From the IMG/VR virus record IMGVR_UViG_3300025769_000984, positions 1-21,678 of that record: a DNA stretch of 21,678 nucleotides. The stretch is one strand, 5' to 3'. The stretch is from a virus. Below the pieces are notes generated by a model, which worked only from the letters and a program-made list of their open reading frames with translations, ran no database searches and was not told where the DNA came from. Positions 13,114-20,972 of this stretch are shown piece after piece. The stretch's first letter is position 1. Every line of letters begins with the position of its first letter. Made by a program: the position numbers and the translations under genes.

Positions 13114-14661
13114 TTACTGTCTATCATCTGTAGCAAACTCAAAGAGTGCTGTGTCTAATAAGAATGCTGCATCAGCACTATTGTCTTCAATTCGTATCGC
13201 TACTGTCTCACCAGAACCAATCACTTGGTTAAGGTAACTCTGTGTTCTAGGCGCACCAAACACAGCAGTGCCATAGTTAGAACTATTATCACCATAGATA
13301 CCTGTACCGCCGCCTGCTTGTATGATTTGAAATGTAGCAGGCTGGATGTACCCTGCACGGCCTTGGTTAAACTTAATACCTGCTGTAATGTTAATACTAC
13401 CAAAAGGCTTTATGTATAAGTCTAGCTTATAGAAAGTCTTACGTACCTGTGGATCACTGATAGGCATGTAAGGTGATTCATAAATAGCGTCAATAGCAGC
13501 ACCGTCTCTGCTAGTACCCGTATCTAGGCTATACGCATATCCATCATTATTAGCAAAGATACGATACTCATCCTCACCAATAAACTGAGAGTCTGCAATG
13601 TATACTTTAAAGCCTTTAAGCTCAGCCCACTGAAAGCCCTGTCCCCCTTGGTCAATGAACTTAGTACCTAACACACCCTTAGCAACATTATCACGCTCAC
13701 TGTCTACGTAAGCAAACAACCTGTACTGCGCTTTACCACGAATAACAGTACTACTAAAACTAGCAGCGTAGTCCTGTAGTTTAGTTACTGTAGGTCTAAT
13801 GTTCTTAGATGCAACATCAATACCAAAGTCACCGATACGATCTGTAGAACTTAGTGTGCGTAACCCATCAGGGCCAAGAAACATAATATCTGCGCCTACC
13901 TCTTGGATAGTGTCAGCGCTTAAGCATCCCAAGTCCTCTGTTACAGCGCTCATAGAGAAGTCTGCTGCACTAGTACCTGTGATACGCATAATCTTATCTA
14001 CAGCAAAGATGATAAGCTGGTCACGAAAGACAATCAGTCCAGTGATCTCTGAGCCAATACTGATACTACCAGCACCATTAGCAGGGTTTAGGTCATCTGC
14101 ACTATAGGGCGCTGTAAAGACTAGCTCTGTACCTACACCAAAGAAGAGTGTACTCTTAAACACACAAACATGACTTGCACCCTCTACAGCATCATTAGTT
14201 GCTGAACTTGTCATGTGCGTCAATGTACCTGCCGTGCGATCATAGTATGCAGGGAAGTTTACACCATCAACAAAGCATATCTGATATACATTATTGAAGT
14301 TGTAACGTGCCTGTCTTACCTTAGAGAAGGTAATGTCAGGTGCTGTAGCAAGAGAAGTCCATGTAGGTGTAGCATCAATACCGTTAGCTATGTAATACAC
14401 ACCATTACGTGCAGCAATGACTTTCTCATTGTTATCCTGCTGTACTAACGCTAGAGCCTGTACTAAACCAGATCCAGGAATCTCAGCATCAATAAACTTT
14501 GTATAGCCTGCTACCTTGCGATAACCGCCATCAAGTGAGGGTTCAAAGTTCTGCAGTTGAAATGCTGAACCTACGTTATTAATACCTTGTTGGAGAGGGC
14601 TGATGTTTGTAATCAACCCACCAGTAAAAGGTACAGGAAATGTTTGCCACTGTGTAGCCAT
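13114..14661 (-). CDS. Tail nozzle protein (T7 gp12 / P22 gp10 type role), 515 aa
   Basis: The N-terminus (QWQTFPVPFTGGLITNISPLQ, then NFEPSLDGGYRKVAGYTKF) is typical of proteins that form the distal channel of podovirus tails. Residues 60-330 consist of repeated strands with propeller-like turns (GVYYIANG, VYQICFVDG, LIVFRDQLIIFAVDKIMRI, IMFLGPDGLRTLSSTDRIG), and residues 330-515 are also mainly beta. The length is shorter than the roughly 800 residues of T7 gp12. It starts two bases after the stop of the adaptor gene (TAATAATG) with only a weak GAGAG site, so coupling is likely. Adjacent adaptor and nozzle genes are the usual podovirus order. The assignment rests on the N-terminal pattern plus context. 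Confidence 0.8.
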   Translation of the reverse strand: MATQWQTFPVPFTGGLITNISPLQQGINNVGSAFQLQNFEPSLDGGYRKVAGYTKFIDAEIPGSGLVQALALVQQDNNEKVIAARNGVYYIANGIDATPTWTSLATAPDITFSKVRQARYNFNNVYQICFVDGVNFPAYYDRTAGTLTHMTSSATNDAVEGASHVCVFKSTLFFGVGTELVFTAPYSADDLNPANGAGSISIGSEITGLIVFRDQLIIFAVDKIMRITGTSAADFSMSAVTEDLGCLSADTIQEVGADIMFLGPDGLRTLSSTDRIGDFGIDVASKNIRPTVTKLQDYAASFSSTVIRGKAQYRLFAYVDSERDNVAKGVLGTKFIDQGGQGFQWAELKGFKVYIADSQFIGEDEYRIFANNDGYAYSLDTGTSRDGAAIDAIYESPYMPISDPQVRKTFYKLDLYIKPFGSINITAGIKFNQGRAGYIQPATFQIIQAGGGTGIYGDNSSNYGTAVFGAPRTQSYLNQVIGSGETVAIRIEDNSADAAFLLDTALFEFATDDRQ

Positions 14662-14663
14662 TA

Positions 14664-15374
14664 TTAAGCTCTCAGGCTAGAACGGGGGTGTGTAATCATT
14701 GTAGAACGTACATAGTCGTAATGGTTAATGTACAAACTACGCATATACTTAATACCTGTTTCAAACTTAGCCTGTGAGATCTGTGCAGCCTGTGTATCAG
14801 AACGGAACTGATAAGCGTAGAACATAGCACCATCCACAATGATATGCTTAAACTCTATAGGGATACTAGGCACATCGTCAAACAGTTCTAGTTCAACAGG
14901 GTTGCGGTAATATTCGTAGACTAGCTCATATGCTTTGTCAGGAGTAGGAACAAGAAGGAATTCTTGGCTAGGCGCACGTACAACAAAAGACGGTACTTTT
15001 TGCATACTCGCACTAGAGTTATACTCATAATCTACATACTTGTCAAGGTATTCTTTGTAGTTCAAGTTCTTTAGTTTGACTGTACCTATGCTAAGACTAT
15101 CATCACGCTTGATGCGAAAGCTATCCATGTCAATCGTCTTAGCGTCATAAGGGTAGCCATAACGTGTTGTACCCGCAGTAAGAGTATCTTCCTCTTCTAC
15201 GTGGTTCCAAGGCCAGTAAAACTCTTCATGATTAATATGTCGGATAGCGCTATTCACTGCATCCTTAGCAGTGCTGTAGAAGCCCTTAGCATTAGCAAAG
15301 TTAGAACTTGTAAGCTCTACTTCATTAAGTCTACGATTAATATCATTAACTAAACCAAGAAAGTTATATGCCAT
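14664..15374 (-). CDS. Head-tail/tail adaptor protein (T7 gp11-like gatekeeper), 236 aa
   Basis: The protein begins NFLGLVNDINRRLNEVELT and continues with a long helical region (residues 25-50, KDAVNSAIRHINHEEFYWPW), then strands (LTAGTTRYGYPYDAKTID, FLLVPTPD, YELVYEYYRNPVEL) and a C-terminal helical hairpin (residues 170-222, FKHIIVDGAMFYAYQFRSD). This arrangement and the FYWPW segment fit the tail tubular A/adaptor family that docks under the portal and carries the nozzle. The start overlaps the preceding stop (TAATG), with AGGA upstream. It is followed immediately by the nozzle gene, as gp11 is by gp12 in T7. Confidence in the family is good; exact contacts are unknown. Confidence 0.8.
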   Translation of the reverse strand: MAYNFLGLVNDINRRLNEVELTSSNFANAKGFYSTAKDAVNSAIRHINHEEFYWPWNHVEEEDTLTAGTTRYGYPYDAKTIDMDSFRIKRDDSLSIGTVKLKNLNYKEYLDKYVDYEYNSSASMQKVPSFVVRAPSQEFLLVPTPDKAYELVYEYYRNPVELELFDDVPSIPIEFKHIIVDGAMFYAYQFRSDTQAAQISQAKFETGIKYMRSLYINHYDYVRSTMITHPRSSLRA

Positions 15375-15694
15375 TATTTATTCCTCACACGTAGACGTAC
15401 ACTGCGCTCTACTACTAAGCCATTTGAATCAGCGATCTGACACGTGAACTTATACTGGGTGTTGTTAGTACCTGAACCAATGTAGGCTGTTGTAACAGTG
15501 TTTGTAGCTGTAGCAGAGACCAACTGAATGCCATTCACTAATGGACCACTAGGTGTAAGCTCTGTCTTAACACCATCAGCATCCTCAACAAACCATGTAT
15601 AGGTTGCAATGATTGCAGTACCAAGGAAGCGTGACCAGTCAATGCTATAGTCTAGCACTTCATCAGGGTCTTTGTTAGGCCATTTCATTGACAT
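15374..15694 (-). CDS. Fibre-tail adaptor-like small beta protein, 106 aa
   Basis: The opening MKWPNKDPDEVLDYSIDW followed by SRFLGTAIIATYTWFVEDADG matches a common small phage protein that I recall being annotated as phage fibre-tail adaptor. The rest has alternating strands ending in YKFTCQIADSNGLVVERSV with an RLRV close, as in an Ig-like sandwich. Length is normal for the family. The start follows TAAAGGA, in which the stop of the 442-aa gene is part of the ribosome binding site. It overlaps the adaptor gene by one base (TAATG). The location between beta-repeat/fibre genes and the tail adaptor fits a linking role, but I infer the partners. Confidence 0.7.
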   Translation of the reverse strand: MSMKWPNKDPDEVLDYSIDWSRFLGTAIIATYTWFVEDADGVKTELTPSGPLVNGIQLVSATATNTVTTAYIGSGTNNTQYKFTCQIADSNGLVVERSVRLRVRNK

Positions 15695-15705
15695 TAGTTT
15701 ATCCT

Positions 15706-17034
15706 TTAAGCTGCCCTAGCGTAGGCTCTTCTTGTGCTTGCCTGAGGTTCTACATATACACTTCTGTTTTGTTCTGCTTCAACAAACACTGTTCTAGTAA
15801 TATTGTCCAAACCTCTAATGTAATCAGTACGCTGTCTGTTATAGTTCTCTTTAAGTGCTTCATAATCAAACTGTACAGTAGTGACTGTTTCAGAGCCTAC
15901 AGAGAAGAGAGCCTCTACACTTACTACTGCAGCCACTGCTTGTGCATCAACCTCTACAGTATTCGTACCTGCTGTGCCTGCTACACCGTTAATGCTAAAG
16001 TTAGCATCGCCTACGAGAATAACTACACCCGTAGTACCTTCTGCAGATACAGTATCAACAAGCTGATTAACTTCCGCAGTTACGTTGATTGCACCCAGTG
16101 ATGTTACGCCATCATTGCTATTAGGCACAACTACCGCCTCAGCATCAACGACAATCTCATCGCCATTAATAAGAGGATCATCCGTGATTACTGTAGCTGT
16201 TACACCTGTCGGTAGGACAACAGCCTTAGCGTATATAGTTACAGAGCCTAGAGAAGCTGTGCCTGATACTGCTGTAACTTCTAGGTTAGCGTCTGCAGTA
16301 GTAACTACTGTTCCCAGCGCACTAGTTACAGATAAAGATGTCGGTACTACCACAGCCTCTGCTGTAGTTGTAATACTTCCTAGTTGTATTGTAGTAGCTA
16401 CACTATCTGTTGACAAGTTAGCATCAGCTATAATTGTAGGAATACCTACAGTTATTACACCATCGTTACTGTCAGGTGGTACAACAGCCGCTGCTACAAT
16501 GCTTACTTCATCGCCACTTACAAGTGGATCATCTGTAATACAAGTAGCTTCTATACCCGTTAGGGTTGCTACTGCTTCAGCTTTAGCCTCTGCTGGACCT
16601 AGTGTGGTTGTACCAGCTACACCAGTTGTACCAGTGCTTGCTCGTGCTACTATGGTAGGTGTACCTGCCTGTGTAACCCCTACTACAGAGCTAGAAGCTA
16701 CATTAGCTAGGGAAGTGACTCCTACTGTGTTAACGCTTCCTGTAGCTGTTACACCTGTCGGCAGGACTACTACTTCTGCTGTAGTACCTACGGTGTTTAG
16801 TGCAGTAGTTGCTTCTACACCAGTAGTACCTGTGTTACCAATACCTGATACAGTTACGTTGCCTACAGATGCAGTTATTACTTGTCCAGGTTGAGGCACA
16901 GAGACAATAGAGCGAACATCTATACCCGTGCCTATCTGAACTGTACCGCCAACCCCAGATAAAACTACAAGCTCTTCACGAGAGCCGCTATCACTAAATG
17001 CAATAGATGAGAAGGGGCTGACAGAGAAAGCCAT
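15706..17034 (-). CDS. Beta-repeat virion protein, probable fibre or head/tail decoration, 442 aa
   Basis: Residues 1-50 form an N-terminal head (FSVSPFSSIAFSDSGSREEL). Residues about 55-385 are short strands rich in V, T, A and G, in repeating units such as VVLPTGVTAT (88-98 and 271-281) and TITDDPL-like segments. A larger 38-residue block is duplicated at 160-197 and 277-314 (GDE ... SNDGV). Residues 386-442 differ sharply: a helical part (FDYEALKENYNRQRTDYIRG) followed by RTVFVEAEQ and RSVYVEPQ and a basic end, perhaps an anchor to the particle. Repeats of this kind suggest a beta-solenoid or string of small beta domains. Only two Cys/His-type metal ligands or fewer are seen, and no enzyme motif. 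A fibre shaft or adhesive decoration is the best inference; the family name is unknown to me. Confidence 0.72.
   Translation of the reverse strand: MAFSVSPFSSIAFSDSGSREELVVLSGVGGTVQIGTGIDVRSIVSVPQPGQVITASVGNVTVSGIGNTGTTGVEATTALNTVGTTAEVVVLPTGVTATGSVNTVGVTSLANVASSSVVGVTQAGTPTIVARASTGTTGVAGTTTLGPAEAKAEAVATLTGIEATCITDDPLVSGDEVSIVAAAVVPPDSNDGVITVGIPTIIADANLSTDSVATTIQLGSITTTAEAVVVPTSLSVTSALGTVVTTADANLEVTAVSGTASLGSVTIYAKAVVLPTGVTATVITDDPLINGDEIVVDAEAVVVPNSNDGVTSLGAINVTAEVNQLVDTVSAEGTTGVVILVGDANFSINGVAGTAGTNTVEVDAQAVAAVVSVEALFSVGSETVTTVQFDYEALKENYNRQRTDYIRGLDNITRTVFVEAEQNRSVYVEPQASTRRAYARAA
16093..16206 (-). repeat. 38-codon duplicated block, copy 2, in the 442-aa gene
   Basis: Encodes residues 277-314, including ITDDPLINGDE and NSNDGV. 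By hand count 23 of 38 residues equal the block at 16444-16557. Confidence 0.65.
16444..16557 (-). repeat. 38-codon duplicated block, copy 1, in the 442-aa gene
   Basis: Encodes residues 160-197, including ITDDPLVSGDE and DSNDGV. Partner of the block at 16093-16206, 117 residues away. Confidence 0.65.
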
Positions 17035-17044
17035 AAGTTATTCC

Positions 17045-17554
17045 TTACGCTGCAGCGTCACTTGAGAGTACACCATACCAGTTTGTACCACCATCACGTG
17101 TATGGAAGACCAACACATCAGTTTCACCACTTGCAGGAGCATCAGGTGCAGTACCACCTGCCCACTTTACTGAACTGGGCCATGTTACTGTACCGCCGTT
17201 GCCTGTTAGCTGTAGGATGAAGCCAACAGATCGACCAGATGTAACACTGCTAAATGTAAATGTTGTGTTGCCTGTCATTGTAAGGCTAAATGCACCACCA
17301 TTGTTAGCGTTAATGGTAGGCGTTGTGCCTGAGAGTGCATCATAGTCCTCTTGCAGGCTTTCACCAAAGATTGTTCCTGCGTATGTGCCATTGAATAAAG
17401 CACTCTCTTTAGCTAGTGGCACACCACCTGCTGTAGAGCCATCATGTACGACTACAGTGTCTTTATCTGTGTCTATAGTAACTTCACCCACTACACCAGT
17501 AAAGCTACTGTGCTGTGATGTTGTACCACGTCTAAGTTGAACTTGTATTGCCAT
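17045..17554 (-). CDS. Two-domain fibre-associated protein: Mtd-N-like domain plus terminal beta domain, 169 aa
   Basis: Residues 3-48 (QVQLRRGTTSQH, GEVTIDTDKDTVVVHDGS) match the small N-terminal domain seen in the major tropism determinant of Bordetella phage and in many marine phage fibres; it usually attaches an adhesive domain to the particle. Residues about 70-165 form a beta domain (NTTFTFSS ... GFILQL ... VTWPSSVKW ... RDGGTNWYG) that clearly matches the C-terminus of the 501-aa fibre. There is no C-type lectin domain, so this is not an Mtd-like variable protein. The start overlaps the stop of the 1134-aa fibre gene (TAATG) with GGAG eleven bases upstream. It is probably a short fibre tip, decoration or adaptor made together with the long fibre. 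Confidence 0.75.
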   Translation of the reverse strand: MAIQVQLRRGTTSQHSSFTGVVGEVTIDTDKDTVVVHDGSTAGGVPLAKESALFNGTYAGTIFGESLQEDYDALSGTTPTINANNGGAFSLTMTGNTTFTFSSVTSGRSVGFILQLTGNGGTVTWPSSVKWAGGTAPDAPASGETDVLVFHTRDGGTNWYGVLSSDAAA

Positions 17555-20500
17555 TACGCTAATGCTCCATAGTCATTTGTAACAGTTACAGAGCCTGTAA
17601 TAAGCCCGTAATCCTGCTCCGCTGCGGGAGCCGCTGTTGTTTGTGTTGTACCGTCAGGGAACTGCATACCACTGCTTGAGAACGTAAACGTGTCACGACC
17701 AGCCCAACCAGAAGACCAGTTGTCAGGCGAGGTGTTGATCTGCAAACCTTGTTCTGCGTTTACATAGACGTACTCACCCGTTTGGCCTGTAGCATACGAT
17801 GCGCTTTCGCCTGCACTGAGGATAAGCTCTTGGTTCGTGTTGGTGCGTATTTCGTGGGCTTGGATGCGGTCAGAAAAGGTTATTACACCTGTTGCTGTAT
17901 CCGTTGCGTCACTACGGATAAACTGAGAAGCCTGTAGGCCATCTACAGTGTCAGCATCTAGACCAGAGCCTGAACCGTCTACTGTCTTAATAGATGCTAA
18001 AAGTTCTGCTGGTGTCTGGTCAGCAGTTGCGCCACTTTCAATGCCGTCAAGTTTTGCTCCATCAGCTGCAACATCACGTCCGTCTACTGTACCTGTGACT
18101 GTTATGTTTGCTGGTGCGTTAATGTTTTGATCGTAGTCTAGCAGAGACTTGTAGTCGTTGTTTTCCGCACCCGCATGGTTAGATAAAACAAAGATATTCT
18201 GTAGGGGCACAGTTACATAACTAGGGTTACTTGGAACCCAACTAGAAAAGTCTATTGTGATACGTGTAGCATATACTTGGGAACCTCGCCCTGTATGTAA
18301 TGCAGAGTCTGCACGAAGCATTGTGCCCCAGTTTGTAACACCATTAGAGCTTGTGAAATCTGCTGTAACTTTAGTATCCCAAGAAGAGTCTGTTTGCAGC
18401 TCCTCTACTAACATCTGACAGCCTTGATAGGTTGAGCCTGTCCAACTAGTCTCTAAACCTATTAAAGCTCTAAGAGGCCAGCTTGTGTTTGCAGTAACTG
18501 TAAAACGGAACTTGTAGTAAGTACTTGGTACTTGCCATACTGTGTCTTTTCTACCGTCAAGCAACCTTTTTAGATTTGATAGTTGAGAAGAACCATCCTG
18601 CCATGCAGAACCGTCCCAATACTCTAGGTTAGATACAGGACGGTAGCGGATAATGTCACTACGTTGTGTCTCAAGAAAAGCACTTAGGTTTCTAGCCCCA
18701 TTATAGTCATCAGAATAATAACGATCTTCTACAATGCCATGATAGATACCGTTATAAAGGCCTGTGTGGTCAACTGTCCCTGTTAAAGTTAAGTTACCTG
18801 ACATGGTGTCAGACACATCACTACGCAAGTAACTAGAGCCTTGAACTCCATCTAACAAATCAGCGTCTAAGCCAGAACCAGAGCCGTCATTGCCAGAATG
18901 CCAAATGTTATTGCCGCCAACGGTTGATCCTGATGCAAAAATACCACGACCATCAATCCTAATACCGCCTACTGTAGTGCCGCTGCGATCTACACGATAT
19001 GCGTACTCAGTGGTGTCTTTGTTTGTTGTGCTTACATTAAAGTTTGGGCCATCAACATTTGCGTTGTTGGTGTTCCGCACGACACCAGTATGCGTGATGT
19101 CACCGTTTAGTGTGTCATCAATATCACTTCTTAAGAAGTTGCCACTATCAATGCCATCCAGCAAGTTACTGTCAGCAGCTTTACCTGATGTGGACAGCTT
19201 CCCATCCAACGCAGTCTGCAAGCCATCTACATTAGAGATAACGTGATTATGACTATCATCTGCTACAGTAACACTCAGTGTAGCATTACCAAGGTTAGTA
19301 AATGTAGCACTACCTGATACGTCACCAGAAAGCGTCAGTGTAGGGTCTGGTGCATTGGCAGGGCTATAGTAGTAACTGCCATGTTGACCGTCAAGTAAGT
19401 CAGCATCTAGTCCTGAACCTGCGCCATCATTGCCACTATTCCAGAAGGTAGTCCAAGGCTGCCACGTACCGCTGTCACGACGACGAATATGAATGTCTGC
19501 TGTGCCTGATCCAACACCACCCCACACCATCTGGGTAGCCTGCCCACCGTCATTGAGAACAATCATATTATGGTATGTACCAGAAGGTGCGTTTACAGGA
19601 GCGGAACCACTCCAACGGTAATGCCCGTTTGATATGATTGTGTCCAGATTATCAGATGATGTTAAAGCTGTAGCTTGGATGAACTGCTGTGCGCCAAAAA
19701 GGCTTGTACCATCTAGTGTATCAGCATCCAACCCTGACCCTGCGCCATCTACTGTTTTGATCTTAGCTAAAACATCTGCTGCAGTATAGCTGGAAGCTGC
19801 TAAGTAACCTGCTGAAGCATGATTGCCCCAGCCAAAAGCAGTATCCCAGTTTGACTTATTGTAGCCTGTGATTGCTGTAGTACCAAGAAAGAAGTTGCCT
19901 ATCTCTGACTCAGTATAGTAACGACCATCGTGGGTGTGGCTGTCATTAGCTACAGTAGTTGTAATATTAATGCTACCCAAGTTAGTCATGGTAGCTGAGC
20001 CTGATACATCACCAGATAGTGTTACGCTGGGGTCAGGCTTGTTTGTTACGTGTGTCCAGTCTAGGTAGTAGGAGCCTTGCTGTCCGTCTAGCAAGTCAGC
20101 ATCTAGACCTGAGCCTGAACCATCAACAGTCTTAACTGCTGTAAGAATCTCTGAAGCAGACTGATCACCTGTAGCACCAGCTTCAATGCCGTCAAGCTTA
20201 CTGCCATCAGATGCAACATCACGTCCGTCTACTGTACCCGTTACAGTGACATTACCTTCAACAGACAAAGCACCTGTATTAAGAGGTGCTAACGTAAAGG
20301 ATGCGTGTGTTGTATCAATAGCTGCCCCTGGCTCAGGAGTGTAACCATCGTAAATCTTAAATGTGGAATCAGAAGCATCACGAAATACACCTGCGTGTGC
20401 ATATGTACCATCGTTGTAGTTACCTGCCCAGCCAAGGTCAGGATTAGTTGTAGTGCTGCCATCGTTAAGATAAATCATATTATCTTCAATGGCTAGGTTA

Positions 20501-20958
20501 GTAGCACTTACTGTTGTAGTAGTACCATTAATAGTCAGGTTACCCTGAATAGTAACACTGTCATCAAATGTTGCTGCACCAGTAACATCTAATGTACCTG
20601 CTACATCTACGTTACCTGTAGGGGTTATGTCACCATTAGCATCATAGTACACAGCTTTTTCTGCAGGCTGTGTGATAAACACCTCAGCTTCACCTGCTGT
20701 GAGGTTGATAGCTGAACCTGAGTTAGAACTTTCTAGGATGGTAGTACGAGCTAAGGTTGTGGTACTTTCTGTCCACGTCCCTAGCCCGACTTCCCAAGAG
20801 TTAGTGCTAGGCTCTAGTAAGGCATAGTACGTAGTATCGCCATCAGACAAAGCAGCAGCAAAAGTCTGAAAGCCATCCACTGTACCATTAAGAGTAAGAG
20901 TACCCGTACCTGTAGTGGTAGTAGTCTGTTTTACTCTATCTTTAACTACAAGAGCCAT
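17554..20958 (-). CDS. Large modular tail fibre protein, 1134 aa
   Basis: Residues 1-105 (VVKDRVKQTTTTTGTGTLTL to FITQPAEKAVYYD) are a common fibre N-terminal domain that joins the particle. Residues 112-240 are shaft-type beta repeats. The linker GSGLDADLLDG occurs at residues about 281, 407, 513, 693 and 997, with a degenerate copy near 594. Residues 426-507 resemble a pyocin-knob domain (NGHYRWSGSAPVNAPSG ... DIHIRRRDSGTWQPW). Residues 731-950 form a non-repetitive Trp-rich domain, a good candidate for sugar binding. A 58-residue block is duplicated at 241-298 and 956-1013. The C-terminus (MQFPDGTTQTTAA, then VTNDYGALA) lacks a self-cleaving chaperone domain. The start has TAGGAG seven bases upstream. 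It should be a trimeric host-recognition fibre; receptor and attachment site are unknown. Confidence 0.85.
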   Translation of the reverse strand: MALVVKDRVKQTTTTTGTGTLTLNGTVDGFQTFAAALSDGDTTYYALLEPSTNSWEVGLGTWTESTTTLARTTILESSNSGSAINLTAGEAEVFITQPAEKAVYYDANGDITPTGNVDVAGTLDVTGAATFDDSVTIQGNLTINGTTTTVSATNLAIEDNMIYLNDGSTTTNPDLGWAGNYNDGTYAHAGVFRDASDSTFKIYDGYTPEPGAAIDTTHASFTLAPLNTGALSVEGNVTVTGTVDGRDVASDGSKLDGIEAGATGDQSASEILTAVKTVDGSGSGLDADLLDGQQGSYYLDWTHVTNKPDPSVTLSGDVSGSATMTNLGSINITTTVANDSHTHDGRYYTESEIGNFFLGTTAITGYNKSNWDTAFGWGNHASAGYLAASSYTAADVLAKIKTVDGAGSGLDADTLDGTSLFGAQQFIQATALTSSDNLDTIISNGHYRWSGSAPVNAPSGTYHNMIVLNDGGQATQMVWGGVGSGTADIHIRRRDSGTWQPWTTFWNSGNDGAGSGLDADLLDGQHGSYYYSPANAPDPTLTLSGDVSGSATFTNLGNATLSVTVADDSHNHVISNVDGLQTALDGKLSTSGKAADSNLLDGIDSGNFLRSDIDDTLNGDITHTGVVRNTNNANVDGPNFNVSTTNKDTTEYAYRVDRSGTTVGGIRIDGRGIFASGSTVGGNNIWHSGNDGSGSGLDADLLDGVQGSSYLRSDVSDTMSGNLTLTGTVDHTGLYNGIYHGIVEDRYYSDDYNGARNLSAFLETQRSDIIRYRPVSNLEYWDGSAWQDGSSQLSNLKRLLDGRKDTVWQVPSTYYKFRFTVTANTSWPLRALIGLETSWTGSTYQGCQMLVEELQTDSSWDTKVTADFTSSNGVTNWGTMLRADSALHTGRGSQVYATRITIDFSSWVPSNPSYVTVPLQNIFVLSNHAGAENNDYKSLLDYDQNINAPANITVTGTVDGRDVAADGAKLDGIESGATADQTPAELLASIKTVDGSGSGLDADTVDGLQASQFIRSDATDTATGVITFSDRIQAHEIRTNTNQELILSAGESASYATGQTGEYVYVNAEQGLQINTSPDNWSSGWAGRDTFTFSSSGMQFPDGTTQTTAAPAAEQDYGLITGSVTVTNDYGALA
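17920..18093 (-). repeat. 58-codon duplicated module, copy 2, in the 1134-aa fibre gene
   Basis: Encodes residues 956-1013 (GTVDGRDVAADGAKLDGIES ...). By hand count 41 of 58 residues equal the copy at 20065-20238. The DNA is nearly identical over the segment encoding the start of the block (ACATCACGTCCGTCTACTGT on the plus strand in both). Confidence 0.75.
20065..20238 (-). repeat. 58-codon duplicated module, copy 1, in the 1134-aa fibre gene
   Basis: Encodes residues 241-298 (GTVDGRDVASDGSKLDGIEA ...). Partner of 17920-18093, about 2.1 kb away in the same gene and orientation. Confidence 0.75.
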
Positions 20959-20972
20959 GATCTATGCTCCTA

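Noticed and set aside
16085-16894. 269-codon open frame on the plus strand
   Set aside because: It lies wholly opposite the 442-aa gene, starts with TTG without a ribosome binding site, and its Val/Thr/Ser composition mirrors the repeats on the other strand.
17045-17554. Possible diversity-generating retroelement target because of the Mtd-like N-terminus
   Set aside because: No reverse transcriptase, no template repeat with adenine-specific differences and no C-type lectin domain are present in the window. The repeats seen differ at all base types.
17920-20238. CRISPR-like repeated units
   Set aside because: The repeats are in-frame protein modules of a fibre gene with irregular spacing, not short palindromic repeats with unique spacers.
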